Assembly: GCF_003046625.1 (NCBI RefSeq)
Contig: NZ_QAAD01000016.1
Span: 1 to 64,000 of the forward strand
Source: Mangrovibacterium marinum
GTDB lineage: Bacteria > Bacteroidota > Bacteroidia > Bacteroidales > Prolixibacteraceae
Direction of reading: 5' to 3'
DNA: 64,000 nucleotides
The notes beneath the pieces are model-generated. The model did not search any database and was not told the origin of the DNA. It saw only the letters and a program-made list of their open reading frames with translations. A program made the position numbers and the translations under genes. This document shows, one piece after another, positions 45,127-54,026 of this stretch. Every line of letters begins with the position of its first letter. Position 1 is the stretch's first letter.

Positions 45127-46641
45127 ATGGCAAAGAACGAATTAAAAAACTATGAAGTTTGGTTTGTAACCGGTAGTCAGCATTTATACGGCCCCAAAAC
45201 ATTGGAACAGGTCGCAGAACACTCCAAAGAAATTGCAGCGGCATTCGATGCATCGTCAGAGATTCCTGTAAAAGTAGTGGTAAAACCTACTGGCGTTGGA
45301 TCAAAAGAAATCCATACGATTTGTAAGGAGGCCAACAGCGCTGATAACTGTATCGGTATCATTACCTGGATGCACACCTTCTCTCCTGCAAAAATGTGGA
45401 TTCACGGATTGCAGGAGTTGCGCAAACCAATTCTGCACTTACACACACAATACAATAAAGAAATTCCATGGAACGAGATTGACATGGACTTCATGAACCT
45501 GAACCAAAGTGCTCACGGTGACCGCGAATTCGGTCACATTATGGCACGCATGCGTATGAACCGCAAGGTGGTGGTTGGTCACTGGCAAGATGCCAAAACC
45601 GTGAAGCGAATCGCCGTTTGGGCTCGTGTAGCAGCTGCTTACGCTGATTCACGCGATATGTTGATCATCCGTTTCGGTGACCAAATGAACAATGTTGCCG
45701 TAACCGACGGTGATAAAGTGGAAGCCGAAAGAGTATTCGGTTACCACGTAGATTATAGTCCGATTGGCGACCTGGTAAAAGTTCAGGACAACGTGTCGGA
45801 CGAAGATGTTGCTGCCCTGGTGAAAGTTTACGAACAAGAATATGACCTGGCTGACAACTGTAAAGAAGGTGGCGAGTTTCGCGAGCAAGTGGTGAAAGCC
45901 GCCCGGATCGAAATCGGTTTGCGTCGTTTCCTGGAGAAAAAGGGAGCAAAGGCGTTCACTACCAACTTCGACGATTTGGAAGGTGTTGACCAATTGCCTG
46001 GTTTGGCTTCTCAACGTTTGATGGCCGAAGGTTATGGTTTTGGAGCCGAAGGCGACTGGAAAACAGCTGCTTTGTGTCGTCAAATGTGGTTTATGAGCCA
46101 GGAGTTGCCTGACTACAAAGGATGTTCATTCCTGGAAGACTACACCTTGAACTTCGATGGTGAAAAGAGCGCCATTCTGCAAGCCCACATGTTGGAAGTT
46201 TGTCCGTTGATTGCCGATCACAAACCAAAACTGGAAGTTCACCCCTTGGGAATCGGTGGTAAAAACGACCCGGCTCGTTTGGTATTCACCAGCAAAACAG
46301 GTCCTGGTGTGGCAGCAACAGTCATCGATATGGGTAACCGTTTCCGGATGATCGTAAACACTGTAGACTGTATCGAGACCAAGCAACTTCCGAAACTTCC
46401 GGTAGCCAGTGCCTTGTGGATTCCGCAACCGAACTTTGAAATTGGTGCAGCAGCCTGGATTTTGGCCGGAGGTACACACCACACCAGCTTCTCGTACGAC
46501 CTGACTGTTGAGTTCATGGAAGACTTTGCCGAGATGACCGGAGTAGAGTTTGTACTAATTGACAACAATACAACCATCTCGCAATTTAAAAATGAATTGC
46601 GTTGGAACGACCTGTATTACCACTTGTCAAAAGGCTTATAA
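45127..46641 (+). CDS. araA: L-arabinose isomerase
   Basis: 504 residues (E. coli 500). Converts L-arabinose to L-ribulose with Mn2+. Motifs: FVTGSQHLYG near the N-terminus, WMHTFSPAKMWI, HGDREFGHIMARMR, GAEGDWKTAALCR (catalytic Glu), EDYTLNF (second catalytic Glu) and GGTHHTSFS (metal His). Complete. Second gene of the ara operon. Confidence 0.97.
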   Translation: MAKNELKNYEVWFVTGSQHLYGPKTLEQVAEHSKEIAAAFDASSEIPVKVVVKPTGVGSKEIHTICKEANSADNCIGIITWMHTFSPAKMWIHGLQELRKPILHLHTQYNKEIPWNEIDMDFMNLNQSAHGDREFGHIMARMRMNRKVVVGHWQDAKTVKRIAVWARVAAAYADSRDMLIIRFGDQMNNVAVTDGDKVEAERVFGYHVDYSPIGDLVKVQDNVSDEDVAALVKVYEQEYDLADNCKEGGEFREQVVKAARIEIGLRRFLEKKGAKAFTTNFDDLEGVDQLPGLASQRLMAEGYGFGAEGDWKTAALCRQMWFMSQELPDYKGCSFLEDYTLNFDGEKSAILQAHMLEVCPLIADHKPKLEVHPLGIGGKNDPARLVFTSKTGPGVAATVIDMGNRFRMIVNTVDCIETKQLPKLPVASALWIPQPNFEIGAAAWILAGGTHHTSFSYDLTVEFMEDFAEMTGVEFVLIDNNTTISQFKNELRWNDLYYHLSKGL

Positions 46642-46684
46642 TCAATCGATCTTTAAAATAAACTAAAACTAAAACTAAAGACAA

Positions 46685-48406
46685 ATGGCTTTACTAGACT
46701 GGATCGTAATTGTGGTATTCGCTTTGGCCTTGATTGGGATTATTGCCTGGGTTTTCATGCAAAAAGAAGAAACCTCGGGTGACTACTTCCTGGCTGGCCG
46801 CGATGCCTCATGGATCGCTATCGGTGCATCAATTTTTGCGTCGAATATTGGATCAGAACACTTAATTGGCTTGGCCGGCGCTGGTGCCTCAAGCGGTATG
46901 GCAATGGCTCACTGGGAAATTCAAGGGTGGATGATCTTGATTCTGGGCTGGGTGTTTGTACCCTTCTATACCCGAAGTATGGTTTCAACCATGCCCGAGT
47001 TCCTTGAACGTCGTTATAATAAAGAGTCGCGGACTATTCTGTCGTTGATCTCGTTGATCAGCTACGTATTAACTAAAGTTGCGGTAACGGTTTACGCCGG
47101 TGGTTTGGTGTTCCAGCAAGTGTTTGGAATTGAAACTATGTGGGGAATCGATTTCTTTTGGATTTCGGCAATTGGCTTGGTACTCTTAACGGCAATTTAC
47201 ACTGTAATTGGTGGTATGAAATCCGTCCTTTATACGTCAGTACTTCAAACTCCTATTCTGCTGCTAGGCTCAATGATTATTGTGTGGCTTGGTCTGAAAG
47301 AAGTTGGAGGCTGGGAAGAGGTGGTGCGTATCACCAAGGCTACGCCTGTCAATGATCTGGGTGACTCCATGTTCAACCTGGTGCGCTCGAACCGCGATTC
47401 GCAGTTTCCGTTTTTAGGTGTACTTATCGGATCAGCCGTTATTGGTTTCTGGTATTGGTGTACCGACCAGTTTATTGTACAACGTGTACTTTCGGGAAAA
47501 GATGAGCGTGAAGCCCGTCGTGGTACCATTTTCGGTGCTTACCTGAAATTAACACCGGTATTCTTATTCATGATTCCGGGGATGATTGCTTTTGCCATTC
47601 ACCAAAAGACAGGAAGCTTCCTTCCGATGATGGATAGCGGTGCGCCAAATGCTGATGCGGCTTTCCCAACCATGGTTGCGAAACTGTTGCCTGCCGGTGT
47701 GAAAGGTCTCGTGGTTTGTGGTATCCTGGCTGCGTTGATGAGCTCGCTGGCTTCATTGTTCAACTCATCGGCGATGTTGTTTACCATCGACTTCTACAAA
47801 AAGTACCGGCCTAACACGAGCGAAACAAAATTGCTTCGCGTAGGCCGTATTGCGACCGTTGTTATCGTGATCTTAGGTATTCTCTGGATTCCGATTATGC
47901 GTAGCATTGGTGATGTATTGTATACTTATCTGCAAGATGTTCAATCGGTGTTGGCACCGGGTATTGCCGCTGCCTTCCTGTTGGGTATCCTTTCATCAAA
48001 ACCAACACCGAAAGGTGGGATGTGGGGTATGATTGCCGGTTTTATCGTCGGTGTTATGCGCCTTGGTGCGAAAGTGATGTATACAACATTGGCCGGACAT
48101 GCCGGTTACACCGATGTTAAGTTGTGGGCTGCAGAAACAGGTGTGAATAACATCTTTTATACCTTGTTTTACGATGTAAACTGGTTGTTCTTCAGTGGTG
48201 GTATGTTAATCTTCAGTATCATTGTTGTGATGGTGGTAAGTAGGTTTACTCCAGCAGCTTCAGCAGAGCAACTAAAAGGCTTAACGTTTAGTTCGGCAAC
48301 TGAGGAAGACAAAGCTGCGACCCGCGCTAGCTGGGGACTTTCAGAAGTAATACATACCGCAATTATTCTGGCTTTAACAGCTGCATTCTATATCTATTTC
48401 TGGTAA
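46685..48406 (+). CDS. Sodium:solute symporter (SSS family), probable arabinose transporter
   Basis: 573 residues, about 14 membrane helices, SGLT/SSS fold: GDYFLAGRDASWIAIGASIFASNIGSEHLIGLAG (core SNIGSEHLIGLAG), MPEFLERRYN, YTVIGGMKSVLYTSVLQ, and WYWCTDQFIVQRVLSGKD. These drive sugar uptake with sodium. Between araA and araD, so L-arabinose is the likely substrate; related proteins carry glucose, galactose or myo-inositol. The sequence YWCTDQFIVQR is the usual hallmark of sugar-transporting members. Confidence 0.9.
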   Translation: MALLDWIVIVVFALALIGIIAWVFMQKEETSGDYFLAGRDASWIAIGASIFASNIGSEHLIGLAGAGASSGMAMAHWEIQGWMILILGWVFVPFYTRSMVSTMPEFLERRYNKESRTILSLISLISYVLTKVAVTVYAGGLVFQQVFGIETMWGIDFFWISAIGLVLLTAIYTVIGGMKSVLYTSVLQTPILLLGSMIIVWLGLKEVGGWEEVVRITKATPVNDLGDSMFNLVRSNRDSQFPFLGVLIGSAVIGFWYWCTDQFIVQRVLSGKDEREARRGTIFGAYLKLTPVFLFMIPGMIAFAIHQKTGSFLPMMDSGAPNADAAFPTMVAKLLPAGVKGLVVCGILAALMSSLASLFNSSAMLFTIDFYKKYRPNTSETKLLRVGRIATVVIVILGILWIPIMRSIGDVLYTYLQDVQSVLAPGIAAAFLLGILSSKPTPKGGMWGMIAGFIVGVMRLGAKVMYTTLAGHAGYTDVKLWAAETGVNNIFYTLFYDVNWLFFSGGMLIFSIIVVMVVSRFTPAASAEQLKGLTFSSATEEDKAATRASWGLSEVIHTAIILALTAAFYIYFW

Positions 48407-48457
48407 TCGTAACCGGGAATAACAATCATGGGTAACTTATTTCAATAAAGACAAAAC

Positions 48458-48482
48458 ACCGGCTGCCGTTTCGGTAGCCGGT
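48458..48482 (+). terminator. Hairpin between the symporter and araD (weak terminator or RNA-stability element)
   Basis: ACCGGCTGCC pairs with GGTAGCCGGT around GTTTC. Only a short TATTT follows, so it probably reduces or stabilises downstream message and does not end it. Confidence 0.6.
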
Positions 48483-48569
48483 TATTTCCCCGACGAATTT
48501 AAACTGTTGGTGCATTTTAAGTTGGTTCCGAAAAGGGAGTTGTTGTCTAAAATCCTAAATGAAGAAAAG

Positions 48570-49262
48570 ATGTTAGAAAAATTAAAACAAGAGGTTTGTC
48601 AGGCTAACCTGGACTTAGTGGCCCACGGCCTGGTGATCTTCACCTGGGGAAATGTTAGTGGTATCGACCGCGAATCAGGACTGGTGGTGATTAAACCCAG
48701 CGGTGTGTCGTACGATGGTATGAGCCCCGATGATATGGTGGTGGTGGATTTGGATGGTAATGTGGTGGAAGGTAAATACAAGCCATCTTCAGATACAGCT
48801 ACTCACCTGGTTCTGTATAAGGAATTCCCGAATATTGGAGGTGTGGTTCACACGCACTCCGAGTGGGCAACAAGTTGGGCACAAGCCGGCAAGTCGATCC
48901 CGGCTGTTGGTACAACCCATGCCGATTATTTCTACGGTACAGTTCCGTGTACCCGCAAAATGACGGAAGAAGAAATTAAATCGGCTTATGAACTGGAAAC
49001 CGGTAACGTAATTGTCGAGTGTTTTAAAACGCAGGATATCAATCCGGATTATGTGCCCGGCGTGTTGGTGAATAACCATGCTCCCTTCTCGTGGGGAACC
49101 AATGCACACGATGCCGTTCATAATGCCGTTGTATTGGAAGAAGTGGCGAAAATGACTTTCCGTTCTTTCCAATTGAATGCGAACACGGAGATGGATCAGG
49201 TATTGCTGGACAAGCACTTCCTGCGTAAACATGGAGCAAATGCCTATTATGGCCAAAAATAA
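48570..49262 (+). CDS. araD: L-ribulose-5-phosphate 4-epimerase
   Basis: 230 residues from ATG 48570 (E. coli 231); the frame stays open upstream but the extra residues are unrelated. Converts L-ribulose 5-phosphate to D-xylulose 5-phosphate. Class II aldolase fold: [23 protein letters not shown], metal-binding [16 protein letters not shown] (two His), VGTTHADYF and [12 protein letters not shown] (third His). Fourth gene of the ara operon, 23 bp before araB. Confidence 0.95.
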   Translation: MLEKLKQEVCQANLDLVAHGLVIFTWGNVSGIDRESGLVVIKPSGVSYDGMSPDDMVVVDLDGNVVEGKYKPSSDTATHLVLYKEFPNIGGVVHTHSEWATSWAQAGKSIPAVGTTHADYFYGTVPCTRKMTEEEIKSAYELETGNVIVECFKTQDINPDYVPGVLVNNHAPFSWGTNAHDAVHNAVVLEEVAKMTFRSFQLNANTEMDQVLLDKHFLRKHGANAYYGQK

Positions 49263-49285
49263 AAACTGAAAAAAACGAAATTGAC

Positions 49286-50962
49286 ATGACCCAAGCTAAA
49301 TATACGATTGGACTAGATTATGGATCAGATTCGGTACGTTCGTTGATTGTGGACGTTGCAACCGGAGCAGAAATCGCCAGCGTGGTTTTCCCTTATCCAC
49401 GTTGGGCTAAAGGAATGTACTGTGTTCCTCACGAAAACCAATTCCGTCAGCACCCGCTGGATTACCTGGAAGGTTTGGAATACACCATTGTTGAAGCCTT
49501 GAAACAAGCTCCGGCCGGAGTTGCTGAAAATGTTGTTGGTATTTCAATCGATACAACAGGTTCAACACCTGTTGCGGTTGACGAGAAAGGTACACCTTTG
49601 GCATTAACGCCCGGTTTCGAGGAAAATCCGAATGCCATGTTCGTTCTGTGGAAGGACCACACAGCTGTAAAAGAAGCGGACGAAATTAACGAACTGGCGA
49701 AGAAATGGGAAATTGACTTCACCAAATACGAAGGTGGAATATACTCATCCGAGTGGTTCTGGTCGAAAATTTTACATGTATCGCGTGCTGATGCAGGCGT
49801 TTTGCGTGCGGCTAATTCATGGGTTGAACACTGCGACTGGATTCCGGCGGTATTGACCGGAACAACCCGTCCGCAGATTTTGAAGCGCAGCCGTTGTGCT
49901 GCCGGTCACAAAGCCATGTGGCACGAGGCATTCGGTGGTTTGCCTACCGAAGAGTTTTTGGTAGCGCTGGATCCAATCCTGAGTGGATTGCGCGATCGTA
50001 TGTTTAAAGAAACTTATACCTGCGATGTTGCCGTTGGTAAGCTGACACCCGAATGGGCTGAAAAATTAGGCTTGTCAACCGATGTTGTGGTTGGTGTTGG
50101 TGCATTCGATGCACACCTTGGAGCTGTTGGTGCTCAAATTGAGCCTTACTACCTGAGTAAAGTGATGGGAACATCAACTTGCGACATGCTGGTGGCGCCG
50201 AACGAGGAAGTAGGAGATAAGCTGATTGCCGGTATTTGTGGACAGGTTGACGGCTCGGTTGTTCCGGGAATGCTCGGAATGGAAGCCGGTCAATCGGCAT
50301 TCGGCGATATTTATGCCTGGTTCAAAAAGGTATTGATGTGGCCGGCACAGCAAATCATTGGTCAAAGTGAATTGGTAGATGAAGCTACACGAGCAAAATT
50401 GCTTGATGAGCTTTCTGATAAAATGATTCTGGAGCTGAGCAAGGCTGCTGAAGCATTACCCATCGACGAAAAAGGCGTGCTGGCCATCGACTGGATGAAC
50501 GGACGCCGTACACCCGATGCCAACCAAAACCTGAAAGGTGCCATTGCCGGCTTGAACCTGGGAACCGATGCCCCTCGGATCTTCCGTTCGCTGGTTGAAG
50601 CAACGGCTTTCGGTTCAAAAGCCATTGTCGACCGCTTCATCGAGCAAGGTGTCCCCATTAAAGGGGTGATTGCCCTGGGCGGTGTGGCAAAAAAATCGAA
50701 ACTGGTGATGCAGATCGTTTGCGATGTGTTGAATATGCCGATTAAAGTGGCTCGCTCGGAGCAAGCTTGTGCTTTGGGATCAGCGATGGCTGCGGCTGTT
50801 GTGGCCGGAGTGTACGCTACGACCCACGAAGCGCAGGAAAAAATGGGTGGTGGTTTCGAAACCGAATATCAGCCTATTCCGGAGAACGCGGCCAAGTATC
50901 AGGCCATCTACGAGAAATACAGCAAGCTTGGTCAGTTTATCGAAGAGAATCTGACGCGTTAA
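49286..50962 (+). CDS. araB: Ribulokinase
   Basis: 558 residues (E. coli 566). Phosphorylates L-ribulose. FGGY kinase motifs: TIGLDYGSDSVRSLIVD (phosphate 1), ISIDTTGSTPVAVDEKG, GVGAFDAHLGAVGA, and the C-terminal IALGGVAKKSKLVMQIVCDVLNMPIKV (adenosine motif) and EQACALGSAMAAA. Last ara gene; a terminator follows at 51019. Confidence 0.96.
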   Translation: MTQAKYTIGLDYGSDSVRSLIVDVATGAEIASVVFPYPRWAKGMYCVPHENQFRQHPLDYLEGLEYTIVEALKQAPAGVAENVVGISIDTTGSTPVAVDEKGTPLALTPGFEENPNAMFVLWKDHTAVKEADEINELAKKWEIDFTKYEGGIYSSEWFWSKILHVSRADAGVLRAANSWVEHCDWIPAVLTGTTRPQILKRSRCAAGHKAMWHEAFGGLPTEEFLVALDPILSGLRDRMFKETYTCDVAVGKLTPEWAEKLGLSTDVVVGVGAFDAHLGAVGAQIEPYYLSKVMGTSTCDMLVAPNEEVGDKLIAGICGQVDGSVVPGMLGMEAGQSAFGDIYAWFKKVLMWPAQQIIGQSELVDEATRAKLLDELSDKMILELSKAAEALPIDEKGVLAIDWMNGRRTPDANQNLKGAIAGLNLGTDAPRIFRSLVEATAFGSKAIVDRFIEQGVPIKGVIALGGVAKKSKLVMQIVCDVLNMPIKVARSEQACALGSAMAAAVVAGVYATTHEAQEKMGGGFETEYQPIPENAAKYQAIYEKYSKLGQFIEENLTR

Positions 50963-50972
50963 GCTTTGGTTA

Positions 50973-50995
50973 TTGCAATCTTAACCCGATTGCAA
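50973..50995. repeat. Inverted repeat after araB
   Basis: TTGCAATC and GATTGCAA (8-bp arms, 7-bp spacer) in the 56 bases between the araB stop and its terminator. The arms resemble those of the kdgK operator (TGCAATCGATTGCA), but the spacing differs, so a shared regulator is only a possibility. Confidence 0.45.
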
Positions 50996-51018
50996 TTCCT
51001 GAAAAAAATCATAAATTG

Positions 51019-51042
51019 CCCGGTAAAAACCGGGCTTTTTTT
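51019..51042 (+). terminator. Terminator of the ara operon, touching the next start codon
   Basis: GCCCGG pairs with CCGGGC around TAAAAA and is followed by a T run reaching 51042. The metallophosphatase ATG is at 51043. Confidence 0.9.
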
Positions 51043-51954
51043 ATGTACGATATTATTGGAGATGTACACGGACAAGCAGGGATGTTGAAAGACCTGCTCA
51101 GAAAAATGGGTTACACGGCGGCCAACGGTTACTTTAGCCATCCCAGCCGCAAAGCTGTTTTTGTGGGCGATTTTATAAACCGCGGACCCCAGATTAAGGA
51201 GACAATCCGGATTATTAGAAGCATGACTGAAAATGCTGCCGCTTATGCCATCCTGGGCAATCACGAGGTCAACGCCTTATTTTATACTCTTCTGGATAAA
51301 GAAGGCAAACACATCAGTAAACGGTGGTCGCGCTTGCGGATGGACTTGAATCCCACCTTGGCCGAATTTGCAGGAAACAAAGAGAAATGGAACGAGCAAG
51401 TGCAATGGATGAGAAGCCTACCCTTGTTTCTGGAACTGGATGGCATTCGTGTGGTTCACGCCTGCTGGCAGGACGAGAATATCCGACTCTTAAAAGAGGC
51501 TTTCTGCGAGAACCCGAAGTTGAAGAAGAAACAATTGAAACTCATTGGGCGAAATCATAACGTTTTGGCAAAAGCGTTTTGGGAAACCTGCAAAGGAATT
51601 GATTTTTCCTTGCCCAAAGATTTACTGATTTTCGACAAAGAGGGCTGTGCCCATCGATCGTTCCGTTCGCGGTGGTGGGAGAGTCCCGAGGGCAAAACTT
51701 TTGAGGAGTTGTCGTTCGAAAGCCGATTCGAACTACCCAAATACCAAATTCCGAAAGAACTTGTTGTTGCCCGCGAACCCTATCCTGCCGACGCGCCTAT
51801 TGTTTTCTTCGGACATTATTGCATGCGTAACGGATCGAACCGGATTAAACACAACGTTTGTTGCCTGGACTCCTGCGTTAGCCGCAAGGGAAAACTCACG
51901 GCTTATCGGTGGAGTGGCGAGAAAAGCCTGTTGGACGAAAATTTTGTGCAATAA
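51043..51954 (+). CDS. Metallophosphoesterase (PPP family, bis(5'-nucleosyl)-tetraphosphatase-like)
   Basis: 303 residues. Calcineurin-like motifs in order: IIGDVHGQ (residues about 5-12), GDFINRGPQ (about 46-54), LGNHEVNAL (GNHE), and VVHACWQ and FFGHYCM for the metal-binding His residues. Such proteins hydrolyse dinucleoside polyphosphates, phosphoproteins or nucleotides; the substrate is not called. The start at 51043 is the only one that keeps the first motif. It lies one base after the T tract of the araB terminator, so its message must come from read-through or a promoter inside 50963-51020. No close partner genes. Confidence 0.85.
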   Translation: MYDIIGDVHGQAGMLKDLLRKMGYTAANGYFSHPSRKAVFVGDFINRGPQIKETIRIIRSMTENAAAYAILGNHEVNALFYTLLDKEGKHISKRWSRLRMDLNPTLAEFAGNKEKWNEQVQWMRSLPLFLELDGIRVVHACWQDENIRLLKEAFCENPKLKKKQLKLIGRNHNVLAKAFWETCKGIDFSLPKDLLIFDKEGCAHRSFRSRWWESPEGKTFEELSFESRFELPKYQIPKELVVAREPYPADAPIVFFGHYCMRNGSNRIKHNVCCLDSCVSRKGKLTAYRWSGEKSLLDENFVQ

Positions 51955-52046
51955 TTTTTCTTTCGATTGCCTTCTGATAATAAAGCGGTTATTTCGCGCG
52001 GCTCCCGTGGCATGCCAAATTTGGGCGTTTTTTTTCGGGAGGGCTA

Positions 52047-52076
52047 TTGCAGACAAAAAAAGAAACTCTATATTTG
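52047..52076 (+). promoter_or_regulatory. Promoter of the tRNA-Asp array
   Basis: TTG at 52047-52049, a 19-bp spacer and TATATTTG at 52069-52076, a perfect Bacteroidota -7 element. Start predicted near 52083, about 75 nt before the first tRNA. Confidence 0.75.
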
Positions 52077-52157
52077 CAGAGCCTTTTGAGAAACACAGTT
52101 CACGAGGTTAGTTCTTTAAAAAAGTGCTTTAGAAATCGACTAAGAAATCATGAAAAT

Positions 52158-52231
52158 GGTGCGGTAGTTCAGCTGGTTAGAATATCGGCCTGTCACGCCG
52201 GGGGTCGCGGGTTCGAATCCCGTCCGCACCG
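52158..52231 (+). tRNA. tRNA-Asp (anticodon GUC), copy 1
   Basis: 74 nt with full cloverleaf: acceptor GGTGCGG / CCGCACC with discriminator G, anticodon loop CTGTCAC reading GUC, and T arm GCGGGTTCGAATCCCGT. CCA is not encoded. Confidence 0.98.
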
Positions 52232-52261
52232 CTTTTTTTCTTGATTGCTTAACCAAATATT

Positions 52262-52335
52262 GGTGCGGTAGTTCAGCTGGTTAGAATATCGGCCTGTCAC
52301 GCCGGGGGTCGCGGGTTCGAATCCCGTCCGCACCG
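52262..52335 (+). tRNA. tRNA-Asp (anticodon GUC), copy 2
   Basis: Identical to copy 1 over all 74 nt; begins 104 bp after it. The 30-bp spacer differs from the one after it. Confidence 0.98.
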
Positions 52336-52361
52336 CATATCGATTGATAAAAGCACTTACT

Positions 52362-52435
52362 GGTGCGGTAGTTCAGCTGGTTAGAATATCGGCCTGTCAC
52401 GCCGGGGGTCGCGGGTTCGAATCCCGTCCGCACCG
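52362..52435 (+). tRNA. tRNA-Asp (anticodon GUC), copy 3
   Basis: Identical to copies 1 and 2. Followed immediately by a terminator, so the three are one transcript. Confidence 0.98.
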
Positions 52436-52436
52436 C

Positions 52437-52468
52437 AAAAGCCACTCAATTTATTGGGTGGCTTTTTT
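52437..52468 (+). terminator. Terminator of the tRNA-Asp array
   Basis: AAAGCCACTCAAT pairs with ATTGGGTGGCTTT (one G-T pair) and is followed by six T. Confidence 0.93.
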
Positions 52469-52663
52469 GCGTTTACGCAGCCCGCTACACGGATGAAAGT
52501 AGCGGTTTTTCAAATAGCCGGTTGTTATGGATGCCGCAGCTTATAAGCTGAATTGCGATTCGAAGCATCGCTTCCGCACGAATTTTTCGTGTGGTCTGTG
52601 CTTTCGATGAACCACGCGGGAGCCAGAGGGTTGGAAAGCTCATCACCCGAATCGACGTGCAGC

Positions 52664-52689
52664 AAAAAAGCCAACCCGAAGGATGGCTT
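52664..52689 (-). terminator. Terminator of the DUF6249-like gene (minus strand)
   Basis: On the minus strand AGCCATCC and GGTTGGCT pair around TTCG, with one mismatch or wobble, followed by six T. It sits 17 bp after the stop codon at 52706. Confidence 0.75.
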
Positions 52690-52705
52690 CTGCTCCGGAA
52701 CATGT

Positions 52706-53038
52706 TTATTCCTGTTTTTTCGATTGTAGGCGATAGCCGATAACCAGGGCAATTCCGCCGAAAAGGAAAATCATCGATACATAGGCGGTTCCTTCGTCCA
52801 TGCCCGCAGCATTGGCCAACAGGCTTCCGAAGAGTACCCCAATGGCGACCCCAATAAATAAGAGGCCTGCTTTTAGCGTAAAGAACATCGAGCCCCCTGC
52901 TTTCGACTTGAATAGGGAGGGATCGGCGCCTTTTTCAATCATTGCCATTCGCTCTTTGTTGCGTGTTGTCAGGTGGATATAGATCGAGGCGAATATAAAG
53001 GCAAAGAAACTGATCGGGATTAAAATGTCTTCTAACAT
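52706..53038 (-). CDS. Small inner-membrane protein, DUF6249-like
   Basis: 110 residues. Three membrane helices: about 5-24 (ILIPISFFAFIFASIYIHL), 52-72 (FFTLKAGLLFIGVAIGVLFGSLL) and 82-103 (TAYVSMIFLFGGIALVIGY). Between the first two lies the conserved NKERMAMIEKGADPSLF, typical of a family often found beside ECF sigma and anti-sigma genes in this phylum. Function unknown. Divergent from the ECF sigma gene, with a 401-bp interval between. Confidence 0.8.
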   Translation of the reverse strand: MLEDILIPISFFAFIFASIYIHLTTRNKERMAMIEKGADPSLFKSKAGGSMFFTLKAGLLFIGVAIGVLFGSLLANAAGMDEGTAYVSMIFLFGGIALVIGYRLQSKKQE

Positions 53039-53439
53039 GGCTTTTGTTTTTAGTGATTAATGTTTTCAAACTCGTCCTTATGACGCAGCTGCTTTAGTTC
53101 GGTTACAGTTCGATACTTACTTTTTTCGGAAAGTCCCTCCGGGTGATGCGCCTGCCAGCGGTAGGTAGGGTTTTCAATCGCCTCCCGACTTTTTGGTATT
53201 GATCAGAAGGCCTTCTTTTTTGTTGAAGGTGTTTTAGACCGATAACCCGACAACTTGAGACAACCATGACAACCATGACAACGGGAATCCACGACAACCC
53301 GACAACTTCTGAAAACAACGACAACAGCAACGTCGAACAATCCTAAACTTTCATCCCTGTTATTGATTCCCCGCAATCACGAAGTTTTTTTGTTGGAACA
53401 ACTGTAACCAAGTTGGCTGTTTGGCGTCATATCGGGTGT
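53039..53439. other. Interval between DUF6249-like and ECF sigma genes, with repeats
   Basis: No gene is seen. It holds a motif TTCGGAAAGTCCCTCCGGGTG (about 53125-53148) related to 14775-14797, several GACAAC repeats including a 9-bp tandem ACAACCATG (about 53258-53280), and a copy of the dispersed repeat at 53291-53365. Promoters of the two divergent genes must also be here, but none matches the Bacteroidota consensus well. Confidence 0.55.
53291..53365. repeat. Dispersed intergenic repeat, copy B
   Basis: Starts ACGACAACCCGACAACTTCT and matches 15310-15385 over about 75 bp. The following CATCCCTGTTATTGATTCC is also similar to 15197-15240. Confidence 0.75.
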
Positions 53440-54015
53440 ATGAATCAACCGGATGATAACTTTTATATAGCCCGGGTTTTGGGTGGCGATACGGCATCGT
53501 ACTCGTATCTGGTGGATCGCTATCAGGATCTGGTGTTCGGGTTGGCGCTGAAAATGCTTCGCAATCAGGAGGATGCCCAGGAGATGGCTCAGGATAGTTT
53601 TGTGAAGGCATACCGCTCGCTGGCCACGTACCGGCAGGAGTCGAAATTTTCAACCTGGCTGTACCGCATCACTTACAATGGCTGTATTAGTTTGATGCGC
53701 AAGCGCAAGTTGGAAGTGCGCTCGATGGATGAGCAGCAACTCACCGATGGCGATGAAGCCCGGTTAAACGAGCAGCTCACCGGGATGGACAAAGCGCTGG
53801 TTGAAAAACTGCTTCAGGAAGCTCTGGCAAAACTTCCCGAGTTGGAGCAGGTTTTAATCACCCTGTATTATTACGAGGATCAGAAGGTGGAGGAAATCAG
53901 CCATATTACTGGCTTGAGCGATAGTAATGTGAAGGTTAAAATACACCGGGCGCGTAAAAAAATGTACGCGCTGTTGCATCAAAGTTACGAGGAAGGTATT
54001 TTTAGTCCGGTTTAA
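53440..54015 (+). CDS. ECF-type RNA polymerase sigma factor
   Basis: 191 residues from ATG 53440 (a TTG further up is less likely). Region 2 at about 20-90 (DRYQDLVFGLALKMLRNQEDAQEMAQDSFVKAYRSL, core AQEMAQDSFVKAYR) and FSTWLYRITYNGCIS; region 4 at about 130-185 (LAKLPELEQVLITLYYYEDQKVEEISHITGLSDSNVKVKIHRARKKM, core GLSDSNVKVKIHRA). RpoE-like. The next gene, 11 bp downstream, encodes a small two-helix membrane protein that is a likely anti-sigma factor, as usual for this arrangement. Confidence 0.93.
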   Translation: MNQPDDNFYIARVLGGDTASYSYLVDRYQDLVFGLALKMLRNQEDAQEMAQDSFVKAYRSLATYRQESKFSTWLYRITYNGCISLMRKRKLEVRSMDEQQLTDGDEARLNEQLTGMDKALVEKLLQEALAKLPELEQVLITLYYYEDQKVEEISHITGLSDSNVKVKIHRARKKMYALLHQSYEEGIFSPV

Positions 54016-54026
54016 ACAGCAAGGCA

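Noticed and set aside
50973-50995. LacI operator after araB
   Set aside because: The arms resemble the kdgK site but the 7-bp spacer destroys the palindromic centre; kept only as an inverted repeat.
50767-51042. N-terminal extension of the metallophosphatase
   Set aside because: This part is in another frame of araB and crosses a terminator; the conserved fold begins at 51043.
52485-52752. Two small minus-strand frames after the tRNA array
   Set aside because: They run through the terminator and the 3' end of the DUF6249-like gene and have no conserved features.
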